Shown: one piece after another, positions 44,183 to 53,597 of the stretch
Layout of the letters: every line of letters begins with the position of its first letter
Numbering within the stretch: position 1 is the stretch's first letter
Assembly: GCA_945868475.1 (NCBI GenBank)
Contig: CAMBLM010000007.1
Coordinates: forward strand, 62,001-126,000
Direction of reading: 5' to 3'
Length of the DNA stretch: 64,000 bases
Origin: an uncultured Ruminococcus sp.
GTDB lineage: Bacteria; Bacillota; Clostridia; Oscillospirales; Ruminococcaceae
The notes under the pieces: model-generated
Databases searched by the model: none
The model's input: only the letters and a program-made list of their open reading frames with translations
What the model was told of the DNA's origin: nothing
Made by a program: the position numbers and the translations under genes

Positions 44183-44260
44183 CCGCCCGAGCTTCCAACT
44201 TGACGGTTACTTTTTAAACCTATAACTGGGAGCGACCGTCTATCGGTATGCTCTCTTTGT
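44168..44260 (-). ncRNA. Predicted antisense antitoxin RNA
   Basis: From the minus-strand promoter at 44295-44267, transcription would begin near 44260 and run left. It would make a hairpin from GGGAGCGACCG/CGGTATGCTCTC, then a GTAACCG...CGGTTAC stem (44210-44179) followed by TTCTTTTTATT, a plausible terminator, overlapping the 3' end of the toxin mRNA. The ends are estimates. Confidence 0.62.
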
Positions 44261-44266
44261 ATCTAT

Positions 44267-44295
44267 ATTATAAGTCTTTTTTGTGGATATGTCAA
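44267..44295 (-). promoter_or_regulatory. Consensus promoter of the antisense RNA
   Basis: On the minus strand a perfect TTGACA (44295-44290) and a perfect TATAAT (44272-44267) are 17 bases apart, facing the toxin gene. Confidence 0.8.
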
Positions 44296-44544
44296 GAGCT
44301 TTTTGGCTGTCCGACAATATTTCTCTCATAGCCGAAAGAGCCAAAAGGCTGTATATTCGCTCGCTGCGTATACTGAGCGTTTAATGTGCGATAAATATAC
44401 AAATTGTAAAGGTTACAATACATTTACAATTTGGAAACCGTTTTCCCGGGGGCGTTTTGCCAAATGCCGCAAAGTGCGGTGAAACCTTGCAAAAACGGAC
44501 TTTTTTATACTTAAAAATTGCTTTGTCGGGAAAAAAGATGTTTG
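44296..44544. other. Gap upstream of the CBS membrane protein gene
   Basis: No gene is visible. There are two interrupted inverted repeats (around 44323-44355, GGCTGT/ATAGCC and AGCCAAAAGGCT, and around 44435-44510, GGAAACCGTTTTCC and GCCAAATGCCGCAAAGTGCGG), nature unknown. Confidence 0.4.
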
Positions 44545-44573
44545 TTGACTTTTTCTGAATTTTATAGTATAAT
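44545..44573 (+). promoter_or_regulatory. Promoter for the CBS protein and possibly the transglutaminase-like cluster
   Basis: TTGACT (44545-44550) and TATAAT (44568-44573) are 17 bases apart. About 160 bases of leader follow. Confidence 0.75.
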
Positions 44574-44735
44574 TTATTTAATATCTGCCGTGCTGCAAAA
44601 TGTGCCTTTTGGCAGTTTTATAGGCTGAAAGCGATGATTTTGCGGTGCTTGACAGAATTCCGGAACAGACTGCTCGGAGGCACTTCAAAAAAGCTGACCG
44701 AACGGTTTGAATTCATTTTTGAAAGGAAGTCGGTT

Positions 44736-46091
44736 ATGGATTCTGACGGGCTTGCGGGGAGTATTATTATCCTTGCGCTTATTTTGTTAAAAACATTTCT
44801 TGCGGTCTGCGAAAATGCAGTCGCTGAGATAGGGGACTCAAAGCTAAAGACGTTTGAAAACGGAAACGCTGCGGAAAAACGGCTTTATTCGATGCTGAAA
44901 AAGCCGATCACTATGGAACGCACTTTTGCGGTCGGAAAGGGCGCACTTTCGTCGATCATCTGCGTTATATCGGAGCTTGCGTTTATCGGTGCGCTGTCAA
45001 AAACGCTCGGCGAGGCTATGGCGGCTTCGGTGGCTTACATTCTTGCGGCGGTGATAATCCTTCTTGCCGATGCGCTTGTGATACTTGCGGTTTGCTGCGG
45101 TCTGCCGAAGCGATTTGTGACGAAAAAGAACGCTGCGGACACTGCTGTTCGATGCTCGGCTGCGCTCAGATCCTTCACCGCACTGCTCACGCCTTTATCA
45201 GTGCTTTCGTCATCGGTGATAAACGTGTTCGGCGGAACTTCCGAGGACGCTGACGAAGTTACCGAGGAAGAGATACTTATGATGGTCGATGCAGGCAATG
45301 TTGAAGAATCGCAGAGGGAAATGATAAGCAATGTTTTCGGCTTCGATGACAAGGACGTTTCTGATGTCATGACCCACAGAACGGACATCGTTGCTGTTGA
45401 AACAACGTCAGGCATTTCCGAGATAGTAAATGCTTCGATAGGCAGCGGATTTTCACGAATCCCCGTTTATGAGGACAGCATCGATCATATCGTCGGTGTT
45501 ATCAGTGTAAAAGACCTGCTTTGCATGATAGGCTCGGACGCTGCTCAAAGCACTGTGGCGAAAGACCTTATGAGGGACGTTTTCTATGTCCCTGAGTCGA
45601 TGCACTGCAGTGAGCTTTTCAAGCTTCTTTCACAGAAAAAAACGGTCATGGCCATTGTCGTTGACGAATACGGCGGAACGGCAGGCATCGTTACCATGGA
45701 AGACCTTGTCGAAACCATTGTCGGCGATATCAGAGATGAATATGACAACGAGGAAGAGGATATCAAGCAGATATCGGACGATACCTACACCATAAGCGGA
45801 AACGCTTCGCCCGAAGATGTATTCGGAAAGCTCGGACTTGAACTGCCCGAGGATAATGATTCCGATACGATGAGCGGCTTTGTGACGAGCTTGCTCGGAC
45901 ATATCCCCGAAGAGAGCGAACATGCTTCGGTGCGTTATCAGAATGTGCTTTTCACCGTCCTTGTTACCGAGGATATGTGGATATCAAAGCTCAAAGCGGA
46001 AATAATTCACGATGACAGCTCCGCCGGAGAAGGCCGTGATAATGAAAATAATGAAAACGAAAAGGAGAAGATCAATGAAGATGAACACTAA
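44736..46091 (+). CDS. CorC/HlyC-type membrane protein: CNNM domain, CBS pair, transporter-associated domain
   Basis: The 451-residue protein has four membrane segments (about residues 8-30, 65-90, 95-120, 150-170), then EEEILMMVDAGNVEESQREMISNVF, a CBS pair (DVMTHRTDIVAVETTSGISEIV, then VVDEYGGTAGIVTMEDLVETIVGDI), and a C-terminal domain ending DIRDEYD to the tail. This is the hemolysin-III-like/MgpA family, associated with magnesium or cation handling. The ATG at 44736 follows GAAAGGAAG. Its last 17 bases overlap the first transglutaminase-like gene, so they are probably cotranscribed. Confidence 0.9.
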   Translation: MDSDGLAGSIIILALILLKTFLAVCENAVAEIGDSKLKTFENGNAAEKRLYSMLKKPITMERTFAVGKGALSSIICVISELAFIGALSKTLGEAMAASVAYILAAVIILLADALVILAVCCGLPKRFVTKKNAADTAVRCSAALRSFTALLTPLSVLSSSVINVFGGTSEDADEVTEEEILMMVDAGNVEESQREMISNVFGFDDKDVSDVMTHRTDIVAVETTSGISEIVNASIGSGFSRIPVYEDSIDHIVGVISVKDLLCMIGSDAAQSTVAKDLMRDVFYVPESMHCSELFKLLSQKKTVMAIVVDEYGGTAGIVTMEDLVETIVGDIRDEYDNEEEDIKQISDDTYTISGNASPEDVFGKLGLELPEDNDSDTMSGFVTSLLGHIPEESEHASVRYQNVLFTVLVTEDMWISKLKAEIIHDDSSAGEGRDNENNENEKEKINEDEH

Positions 46092-47736
46092 AAAAACTAT
46101 AAGTGCGGCTTTGGCGCTCATTCTTTCGGCAGCAGTCCTCACAACAGGCTGCGGCAAAGCGGAAGAGGCTGACGTTTCGGCTGCCGATGCTTCCTATTCC
46201 GAGGAAAGCTTCTATTCTGAAGAAACTTCGGCTGAAACAGAGGAAGTTATCGTAAGTGCTGCACTTACAAGAGCAGAGCTTGAAGCGAAAAACACCTGGA
46301 ACGAAACCCAGATCAGCGAGGTCATGTACACAACACAGGCCTGCTTCTCGCGCAAAGTTCCGACAGCAGGTGCTGAAACGGTTTCCAAGTACACAAAGGG
46401 TACAAAGGTAACTGTCGTTGCCGCTACAGATACGGGCTACTACAAGCTCAAGGACGGTTCGTTCATTCATTCAAGCTTTTTGAGCGATACAACGCCGGGT
46501 GCTGCCACAACAACAGCCGATGACGATATCGATGAGATCTTCGATGATGAGGAAACAACTACAACAAAGAAGTCCTCTACCACTAAGAAGACCACGGCGC
46601 AGACAACCCAAAAGGATTCTTCCACAACAAAGAAAACTACCAAGAAGACCACAACGACTTCAAAAACAAACACATCTTCTTCAAGCTCCGTAACATACAA
46701 TATCGACTATAAGACAAAGTATGTTTATAAGCAGCTTCCGTCTGCTGAAAAGCAGCTCTACGCAAACATCGTTGATGCCGCAAAGAACTTTAAGACAAAG
46801 GTCGCAGTTCCCGAAGGACTCAGCGTTAATCAGACCATCAAGACATACGTCAACGTTATCAATCAGGAACCTGAGCTTTTCTGGCTCCCCCGTGCTATCC
46901 CTACAAACATCAACGGCTATCTTACCATCAAGTATGTTTACACAGCAGATCAGGTAGCTGAGATACAGCCTGCACTCGACAAGAATGTAAAGACTATCCT
47001 CAACACAGTTAATCAGTATAAGTCCACATTCAGCAAGATCAAGGCTATCTATGACTGGATCGTTCTCAACAGCAACTTCAGCACCTCCGACAGCGAAGAT
47101 ACCTGTTCCATCAAGAACGGCCTTACAAAGGGCGCAGACCTCCAGTGCGCAGGCTACGCAAGAACGATGCAGTACCTCTTCGACCTTTCGGGTATCCAGA
47201 GCGTTGTTATCATCGGCAAGAACCCCGAGGGTACAACTCACGCATGGAATAAGGTCTACTGCGATAACGGCTACTACATCATCGATGCAACATGGGGCGA
47301 CCCGATCAACAAGCACGGCGAGGACTACATAAGATACAACTTCTTCCTCGTTCCCGATTCATGGGTAAAGAACGACCACCTCAGCCCCAACACATATTTC
47401 AGAAGCAACGGCGTTACCATCAAGCTCTTCGATGAACCTTCCTGCACAAAGACAAGCGCAAACTATTATAAGGTATATAATAAGGAATTCAGCAGCTACG
47501 ATGCAGCTATCGCAGGTATGAAGGCTGAGATCGATGCAGCTATCAAGTCGGGTTCAGTTGCAACGACTATCCGTGTTACGGACGATAAACTCTGGACAAA
47601 GATGAACTCCACAGCAGCATTCCGTGAGCTTCAGAACTATGCAAAGTCCAAGAGCAAAAAGGTGCAGAAGCTTTCACAGCTCAAAAAGTACAACGACGGC
47701 ATCATGGTCGTTCAGTACGATATAATCTATAAGTAA
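46075..47736 (+). CDS. Secreted lipoprotein with SH3-like and transglutaminase-like domains (paralogue 1)
   Basis: The 553-residue protein has a lipoprotein signal (LILSAAVLTTGCG, lipid Cys about 24), an SH3b-like segment (about 85-140, RKVPTAGAETVSKYTKGTKVTVVAATD), a Ser/Thr/Lys-rich linker (about 150-210), then a transglutaminase-like domain with Cys358 (QCAGYA), His389 (THAWNKV) and Asp404 (IDATWGD). Such domains can be proteases, crosslinkers or sugar-related hydrolases; which applies is unknown. It starts inside the end of the CBS gene with AAGGAG upstream. A C-terminal 90-residue module recurs in the four following genes. Confidence 0.82.
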   Translation: MKMNTKKTISAALALILSAAVLTTGCGKAEEADVSAADASYSEESFYSEETSAETEEVIVSAALTRAELEAKNTWNETQISEVMYTTQACFSRKVPTAGAETVSKYTKGTKVTVVAATDTGYYKLKDGSFIHSSFLSDTTPGAATTTADDDIDEIFDDEETTTTKKSSTTKKTTAQTTQKDSSTTKKTTKKTTTTSKTNTSSSSSVTYNIDYKTKYVYKQLPSAEKQLYANIVDAAKNFKTKVAVPEGLSVNQTIKTYVNVINQEPELFWLPRAIPTNINGYLTIKYVYTADQVAEIQPALDKNVKTILNTVNQYKSTFSKIKAIYDWIVLNSNFSTSDSEDTCSIKNGLTKGADLQCAGYARTMQYLFDLSGIQSVVIIGKNPEGTTHAWNKVYCDNGYYIIDATWGDPINKHGEDYIRYNFFLVPDSWVKNDHLSPNTYFRSNGVTIKLFDEPSCTKTSANYYKVYNKEFSSYDAAIAGMKAEIDAAIKSGSVATTIRVTDDKLWTKMNSTAAFRELQNYAKSKSKKVQKLSQLKKYNDGIMVVQYDIIYK

Positions 47737-47744
47737 TTTATTTG

Positions 47745-47790
47745 CGGGCGGATATCTCGGGGGGCTTTTCTCCCGATTCTGCCCGTAAAG
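47745..47790 (+). other. Nested hairpin between paralogues 1 and 2
   Basis: GCGGGC pairs with GCCCGT, enclosing TCGGGGGG with CTCCCGA. No U-run follows, so it may stabilise or punctuate the mRNA rather than end it. Confidence 0.5.
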
Positions 47791-47817
47791 ATTTTGAATT
47801 AAAGGAAAGGAATAAAA

Positions 47818-49212
47818 ATGAAGAAGAAAAACCTTAAAACTATCGCCGCTGCTTTGGCTATGATCTCAATACTCACATTCACAGCAGCAGGCTGCGGAAA
47901 TAAGACAGATGACGGCGAAGAGCTTGTCACAAACGTTATCACACAAGCACCTAACGGTGATGCGCAGACCGATGAAAACGGCGAAACCTCCGCTCCGACA
48001 GACGAACCGCAGGCTACGGAAACAGTCCTCGATGCCGACGGAAACGTTGTTACCGATGCTCAGGGAGAACCCGTTACACAGCCTGCAGCAACATCCGCAC
48101 CGACCGATAATAACGGCGGCGATATCTTTGCTGAGATCACAACAAAGGCTGCTCCCGTTGTTGACACCTCGGTAGACAGCTCCACAAGATATGCATACAA
48201 CACCCTTTCCGATGACGAAAAGGCTCTTTATGACGCTATTCTCGGCGCAGCTTCCAATATGTCAACAAGAATTTTCGGCGCACAGAACCTCGACAGCGCA
48301 GAATGGACCAAGGTGTTCGGTCTTGTTTACAACCAGGAACCGCAGCTTTTCTGGCTCAACGGCAGATCTGTTGTCGGCAGACTTTATTATAACGAGATCG
48401 ACACTGATAAGATCGCTGCAATGCAGAAAGAGATCGATGCAACTGTTGACAGCCTCGTAAAGGAAGCAAACTCAAAGTCAACTACATTCGATAAGCTCAA
48501 AGTTTTCCACGATTACCTCGTTCTCAATTCTACTTTTGAAAAGAGCGATGAAGCAGGCAACTACAATCAGACTATTTATAATGCATTTTCCGGCGGCACT
48601 TCAAAGCAGGGCAATATCCAGTGCGCAGGCTATGCAAAGGCTATGCAGTACCTCTGCGATAAGGTCGGCATCGACTGCATGGTCATCACAGGCACAAACG
48701 AAAAGGGAACTTCCCACGCTTGGAACAAGGTAAAGGTAGAGGGCGAATGGTATAACCTCGATGCAACATGGGACGACCCGATCCTTTCCACTCCTATCAC
48801 AAACTACCTCCGCTATACATTCTTCCTCGTTCCCGATGAATGGATAAACGAAAAGACCCACTTCAATATCAACACTGTAAGCCTCAAGAGCGGCGAAAAG
48901 GTAACATATTATGAACCGCCAAAGGCAACAGCAACAGCTCAGAACTACTTCATAAAGAACGGCTATGTTTATGATAACCGTGCCGACGCAGACAAGGCCC
49001 TCAAGGCTGAACTCGAAAAGGCAGCTTCCGAGGGAACCGTTGTTGCACATATCATGGTAAGCTCCGACTCGCTCTATAACGAGATCCTCGATGCGCTCAA
49101 AAATGACAGTGCTTACCGCGATGAACTCAAGGGCGTAAATTCCAAGATCAAGAAGATCAAGGACAGCAGCAAGGAGAGCCTCCGTGTTATCCAGCTCGTT
49201 ATTGAGTATTGA
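47818..49212 (+). CDS. Secreted transglutaminase-like lipoprotein (paralogue 2)
   Basis: The 464-residue protein has a lipoprotein signal (ISILTFTAAGCG), a long low-complexity linker rich in T, P, A, D and E (about 25-120), then the transglutaminase-like domain with Cys269 (QCAGYAKAM), His300 (SHAWNKV) and Asp315 (LDATWDD). C-to-H and H-to-D distances match paralogue 1 exactly (31 and 15). GGAAAGGAA precedes the ATG. The C-terminal module is shared with the other paralogues. Confidence 0.82.
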   Translation: MKKKNLKTIAAALAMISILTFTAAGCGNKTDDGEELVTNVITQAPNGDAQTDENGETSAPTDEPQATETVLDADGNVVTDAQGEPVTQPAATSAPTDNNGGDIFAEITTKAAPVVDTSVDSSTRYAYNTLSDDEKALYDAILGAASNMSTRIFGAQNLDSAEWTKVFGLVYNQEPQLFWLNGRSVVGRLYYNEIDTDKIAAMQKEIDATVDSLVKEANSKSTTFDKLKVFHDYLVLNSTFEKSDEAGNYNQTIYNAFSGGTSKQGNIQCAGYAKAMQYLCDKVGIDCMVITGTNEKGTSHAWNKVKVEGEWYNLDATWDDPILSTPITNYLRYTFFLVPDEWINEKTHFNINTVSLKSGEKVTYYEPPKATATAQNYFIKNGYVYDNRADADKALKAELEKAASEGTVVAHIMVSSDSLYNEILDALKNDSAYRDELKGVNSKIKKIKDSSKESLRVIQLVIEY

Positions 49213-49218
49213 TAAAGA

Positions 49219-50352
49219 ATGAAGATCGGTTTTTTTGCGGCTTTTTCCGTGACGTTGGCAGCGGCAGTGCTGCTGACGTCCTGCAAAGCCGTTGATGAGA
49301 GCGTTTCACAGCCGCAGAACGGTCAGAGTACCGAGGCTGCGGCGGAACAGCTCGATTATGTCTTTTATACCCTTAATGATAAGGAAAAGGAAACCTATTC
49401 CGATATGATCGGAGCGGTGAACAGGCGCGAAAATGAATTTCCGTTCCCCGAGGGCTTTGACAGCGATGAAATGCGCAAGCTTTTCACTCTCCTTTATACC
49501 CAGCAGGAACGTATCTTCTGGCTCGACAGCAGATTTTACTGCGATGATGAGCAGCGAATGTTATATTTTATGTATCGCTATGACGAAGAACAGACCGACC
49601 GTATGCGTGTTGCGCTCGATCTTGAAGCAGGCAAAATTATCGCAGGCTTCGGTCAGAATACGAACGATTATGAAAAGCTCCTCGCGATACACGATGCGAT
49701 AGTCCTTTCCTGCACTTTCTCCGAGGACGGAAACAACGCCGCCACTGCTTACGGCGCGCTCGTTGACGGCTCGGCAATGTGCGAGGGCTATGCGTTCGCT
49801 TTCTCCTACCTCTGCACAGCGGCAGGCATTGAAAATTACGTTGTCAGCGGCTCAAACGAAAAGGGCGAACCGCACCTCTGGAACAAAGCCGTCTGCAGCG
49901 GCGAATGGTACAATGTTGACTGCACATGGGACGATCCTATCCTTAAAGATGAAAACGAAAAATTTCTGCGGCATGACTATTTTCTCGTATCTGATGATGA
50001 AATAAACGGCATTTCGCATTTCCCCGATACAGAATATCTTCCATCGGTGGTATGCACGGACAGAAACGGGAATTATTTCGTCAGAAGCGGACTTTATTTC
50101 GATAATTATACAGACGGACTCGCAGGTCTTTCAGCTTCGATAAAGGAAGCCGCCCGAAACGGCAGCGGAGAAGCGGAGATACGCTTCGATAACGAGGAAG
50201 CTTTCAGCGAGGTCTGTTCGTATCTTTACGATCAGCAGGGTCTGAAAGAGATCATCGAGGAACTTAATGCAAATGACGGGCTTAAAATAAGTTCGGCTCA
50301 TCATATTGAAAACAGTTCGCTTTATGTGATCCATATTTCATTGATATTTTAA
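49219..50352 (+). CDS. Secreted transglutaminase-like lipoprotein (paralogue 3)
   Basis: The 377-residue protein has a lipoprotein signal (TLAAAVLLTSCKA), almost no linker, and the domain with Cys188 (MCEGYAFAFSYLC), His219 (PHLWNKA) and Asp234 (VDCTWDD); distances are again 31 and 15. The start lies six bases after the stop of paralogue 2 with only a weak ribosome binding site, suggesting translational coupling. Confidence 0.8.
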   Translation: MKIGFFAAFSVTLAAAVLLTSCKAVDESVSQPQNGQSTEAAAEQLDYVFYTLNDKEKETYSDMIGAVNRRENEFPFPEGFDSDEMRKLFTLLYTQQERIFWLDSRFYCDDEQRMLYFMYRYDEEQTDRMRVALDLEAGKIIAGFGQNTNDYEKLLAIHDAIVLSCTFSEDGNNAATAYGALVDGSAMCEGYAFAFSYLCTAAGIENYVVSGSNEKGEPHLWNKAVCSGEWYNVDCTWDDPILKDENEKFLRHDYFLVSDDEINGISHFPDTEYLPSVVCTDRNGNYFVRSGLYFDNYTDGLAGLSASIKEAARNGSGEAEIRFDNEEAFSEVCSYLYDQQGLKEIIEELNANDGLKISSAHHIENSSLYVIHISLIF

Positions 50353-50477
50353 TCAGCGGAAAATGCCGCAGTTTGCTCCGATATCGTCGCATTATGGTGA
50401 AATTCGGCGCGAAACGGCTGATTTTCCTCCCTATTGTGAACTTTTTACGCCAGAACTGGGAAGGACTGTAGGTTTAT

Positions 50478-51995
50478 ATGAATAAAAATAAAGTCAGCGC
50501 GTTCATAGCCGCCCTGCTTGCGGCTGCGTTCATGCTCTCGGGCTGCGGAGGAGGCAGCAGTGCCGACTGGGAGGATACGCTCCCGTCCGCCGTCACGACC
50601 GAACCCGAAAAGGAAGTTTCCGTCATCGAAGCGGAAACCAATCCGCCGATTTCGATATCCGTTCCCGAAACAACAACGACAACGGAGAAAAACACGGAGC
50701 TCGCAACAACTACCGCTCCACCCGAAACCTCGGAAGAGAGTTCGTCCTTTTCGCCTGTAACGTCGGTAACGACTGCTCCGAATTCGGCATTGGATCCTTC
50801 GGCGTTTTCGGAAAGCGCATCATCTGCCGTTACGACCGTCCCGACAACGGGTACGACCGTAACTTCATCTGAAACTACGACCCTTGTTACGACCGAAACC
50901 GTCATCACGGCAGCTCCCGTAAAGCGCGCAGACGGGGAGTACGTCTTTACAAAGGGCGCACCTATTGAAAAAGCTTACCCTTACAACACGCTCGACAGCA
51001 ATAAAAAAGCCGCTTATGATGCAATGCTCACAGCTATCAAGGCGCATAAGGACAGATTTGATATCCCCGATGGAGTAAAGATATCGGGCGATGATTATGT
51101 CGAGCTTTATCAGCTTATATATGACTTTGAATACAGCATCTTCGACCTTGACGTAAATATCCGCTATACAAGTGCATCAAACACGGGAAATGTCGTTTCC
51201 GCGCAGCTTTCCTATCTCTACACCGCCGAACAGGTCGATGATATGCAGAAAAAGGTCGATGCCGTTGCGGATAAGATCATCTCCGAGCTTTGGGACGGAA
51301 TGTCGGAATATGAGATAGTGAAGTTTTTTTATGACAAGCTCGCCTCCGAGGTCGAATACAATGAAAATGCCGAAAATCTCCGCGATATCTACGGCGCGCT
51401 TGTTGAAAGATCGACCGTCTGCGGAGGATATGCAAGAGCATTTTCCTACCTCTGCTCAAAGGTCGGCATCGAAACCATCACGACCCTCGGCGACTTTAAC
51501 GAAACTCCGCATATGTGGAATATGGTAAAGATAGACGGAAACTGGTATCACGTTGATGTTACCTCGGGCAACGCAACGAACACCGAATTCCCGTACATAA
51601 GATACGATTATTTCTGCGTTACGGACGATATAATAAACAAGTATCACGTTCTTTACGATCAGCCGTTCGACTATCCGAAGGCGGCTTCCGAAAAGTACAA
51701 TTACTTCGTTTACAACAACCTCGTTGCGAGAGATGTTCCCGACGCGGCTGCACTTATCGCAGAGGAGATCATAAAAGCTTCGGCGGCAAAGATACCGGCA
51801 GTCCAGTTCGCCTGCGCAGACGATCAGACATTCGAGGATGTTATTTTCTATCTTTTCGACCCCGAACAGCGCCATGCTATCGACATCTATGAAAACACCT
51901 ATGATTCGGCAGAAAACAAATACAACCTGAACTCAATACAGTATCACAGCGACCCCAAGACGAGAGTTATAAAGCTTTTCCTTCAATATGTTTGA
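50478..51995 (+). CDS. Secreted transglutaminase-like lipoprotein (paralogue 4)
   Basis: The 505-residue protein has a lipoprotein signal (LLAAAFMLSGCGG), a long T/E/S/P-rich linker (about 25-150), then Cys315 (TVCGGYARAFSYLC), His345 (PHMWNMV) and Asp360 (VDVTSGN). The usual tryptophan after Asp (xATWD) is absent here, replaced by SGN, so this copy may have shifted or lost activity. AAGGA lies before the ATG. Confidence 0.8.
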   Translation: MNKNKVSAFIAALLAAAFMLSGCGGGSSADWEDTLPSAVTTEPEKEVSVIEAETNPPISISVPETTTTTEKNTELATTTAPPETSEESSSFSPVTSVTTAPNSALDPSAFSESASSAVTTVPTTGTTVTSSETTTLVTTETVITAAPVKRADGEYVFTKGAPIEKAYPYNTLDSNKKAAYDAMLTAIKAHKDRFDIPDGVKISGDDYVELYQLIYDFEYSIFDLDVNIRYTSASNTGNVVSAQLSYLYTAEQVDDMQKKVDAVADKIISELWDGMSEYEIVKFFYDKLASEVEYNENAENLRDIYGALVERSTVCGGYARAFSYLCSKVGIETITTLGDFNETPHMWNMVKIDGNWYHVDVTSGNATNTEFPYIRYDYFCVTDDIINKYHVLYDQPFDYPKAASEKYNYFVYNNLVARDVPDAAALIAEEIIKASAAKIPAVQFACADDQTFEDVIFYLFDPEQRHAIDIYENTYDSAENKYNLNSIQYHSDPKTRVIKLFLQYV

Positions 51996-52069
51996 TCGAT
52001 ACGTTTCGCTTTGAGCGGCGTATCCTTAACATTATCCATTGTTATGAAAGGCTTTGGAGGTAAATCACC

Positions 52070-53302
52070 TTGCGTAAACTTATGCCGAAGTGCTGCGCAG
52101 CTGCCGCAGCGGCAATAACGGTAACTATGGCTTTTTCCTCGTGCGGTTCGGAAAAAGACCCGACAGAGGATATGACCTATAACGGCAGCTATCACATGAT
52201 AGAGGGCGGAACTTCAGTGCTTATCGAAGATTCACCGTCCGCTGTCCGCAACAGCCTTATTTATTTCCCCGAGGACATGGAAACGGTGTACGGACAGAAC
52301 TATCTTTCATCCGATGAAAAGAAGATATACAAATCGCTTGTCGAAGCGATCGGCAACGAAGAGGATTCCGTCCCGATGGAGTCGGACGGCGAAACTTATA
52401 CGAAAATACTCAACCTTATCGGCGTTGAGCAGATGGGCTTCGGCAATGTTTCGGACAGAAAGGTCGGGACGTTCGATGTCGATACGCAGCGATTCCCGGT
52501 CATTTTCACCTATCGTTTTTCCTGCGAGGAAATGAGTAATATGAACCGCGCAGCGGAAGCCGCCGCAAACGAGATAATGAGCGGCATCACCGAAGAAATG
52601 ACGATCTATGACAAGCTGAAATATTTTCACGACTATCTTATCACCCACTGCGAAAGCGATTCTGAAGACCCTTATGCGAACACTATCTACGGCGCACTCG
52701 TAAGGGGAAAAGCACTCTGCGAGGGCTACGCAAAGAGCTTTTCTTACCTCTGCAATAAAGCAGGGATAGAGAATATCATCGTCACGGGCGAAACGGATAC
52801 CGCGCATATGTGGAATATGGTGAAAATAGACGGCAACTGGTATCATGTCGATGTAACATGGGATAAACCCGACGGAATGATCGCCGAAATGTATCCCGAT
52901 ATGGTCATGTATCAGTATTTCCTCGTCACCGATTCGGTCATAGAGAATAACCATACGATATGGACGATAACCTCGCCTCCGCCGAAAGCATACGGAACGA
53001 AAGAGAACTATTTCATCAAAGAGGGACTGTATGTCGAAAGCGAGGAAACTACCGAGCAGACGATAGATAATGCCCTGCGAAAAGCGATATCCGAGGGCAA
53101 GCATACCGCTTCGGTAAAGTTCGGGACAAGCAATATGCTGCTTTCGACCGTTAGGAAGATGACAGACAGCGCAAACAGCGGCGGAGATTATCTCAAAGGC
53201 AGGATATCTGACATAAGCACCGAAATGAACGTTAAGCTCAACGTAAGCTGGACAGACTATTATTCGCAGTACAGGATACTTGTGTTTATAATAGACTACT
53301 GA
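52070..53302 (+). CDS. Secreted transglutaminase-like lipoprotein (paralogue 5)
   Basis: The 410-residue protein has a signal with FSSCGSE lipobox, no low-complexity linker, and the domain with Cys217 (LCEGYAKSFSYLC), His246 (AHMWNMV) and Asp261 (VDVTWDK); distances are 29 and 15. The start is a TTG at 52070, ten bases after TTTGGAGG. Family C repeat begins just after its stop. Confidence 0.82.
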   Translation: MRKLMPKCCAAAAAAITVTMAFSSCGSEKDPTEDMTYNGSYHMIEGGTSVLIEDSPSAVRNSLIYFPEDMETVYGQNYLSSDEKKIYKSLVEAIGNEEDSVPMESDGETYTKILNLIGVEQMGFGNVSDRKVGTFDVDTQRFPVIFTYRFSCEEMSNMNRAAEAAANEIMSGITEEMTIYDKLKYFHDYLITHCESDSEDPYANTIYGALVRGKALCEGYAKSFSYLCNKAGIENIIVTGETDTAHMWNMVKIDGNWYHVDVTWDKPDGMIAEMYPDMVMYQYFLVTDSVIENNHTIWTITSPPPKAYGTKENYFIKEGLYVESEETTEQTIDNALRKAISEGKHTASVKFGTSNMLLSTVRKMTDSANSGGDYLKGRISDISTEMNVKLNVSWTDYYSQYRILVFIIDY

Positions 53303-53597
53303 TCAATGCGTAATTCCTAATGCGTAATGCGTAATTATTTGTATTCCGCACATTTGCATTGAATCCGTCCCATGTATAAATAAATGAACAACCCTGTTTC
53401 AACGTTTTTTAACCGATGAAACAGGGTCGTTTTTGTTATTATTCAAGATTTTGGGGTACACATAAAATTGCCGGTGCGATTCGGGACAGCACCCCGTCCC
53501 TACAGAAAATTTACTGTAATTGTCAGGTCTTTAACGGGCGGATATAGAATCCGCCCCTACGGAATTTACGACAGATATTCGGAGCTTAAATAATTAC
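53303..53597. repeat. Family C intergenic repeat (C4)
   Basis: Between convergent paralogue 5 and the DXS-like gene. It has AATGCGTAATTCCTAATGCG at the left, a terminator at 53387-53431 (AACAACCCTGTTTCA with its complement), the palindrome GGGCGGATATAGAATCCGCCC (53531 on), and a right end whose TAATTACGC is the reverse of the DXS-like stop region. Confidence 0.85.
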
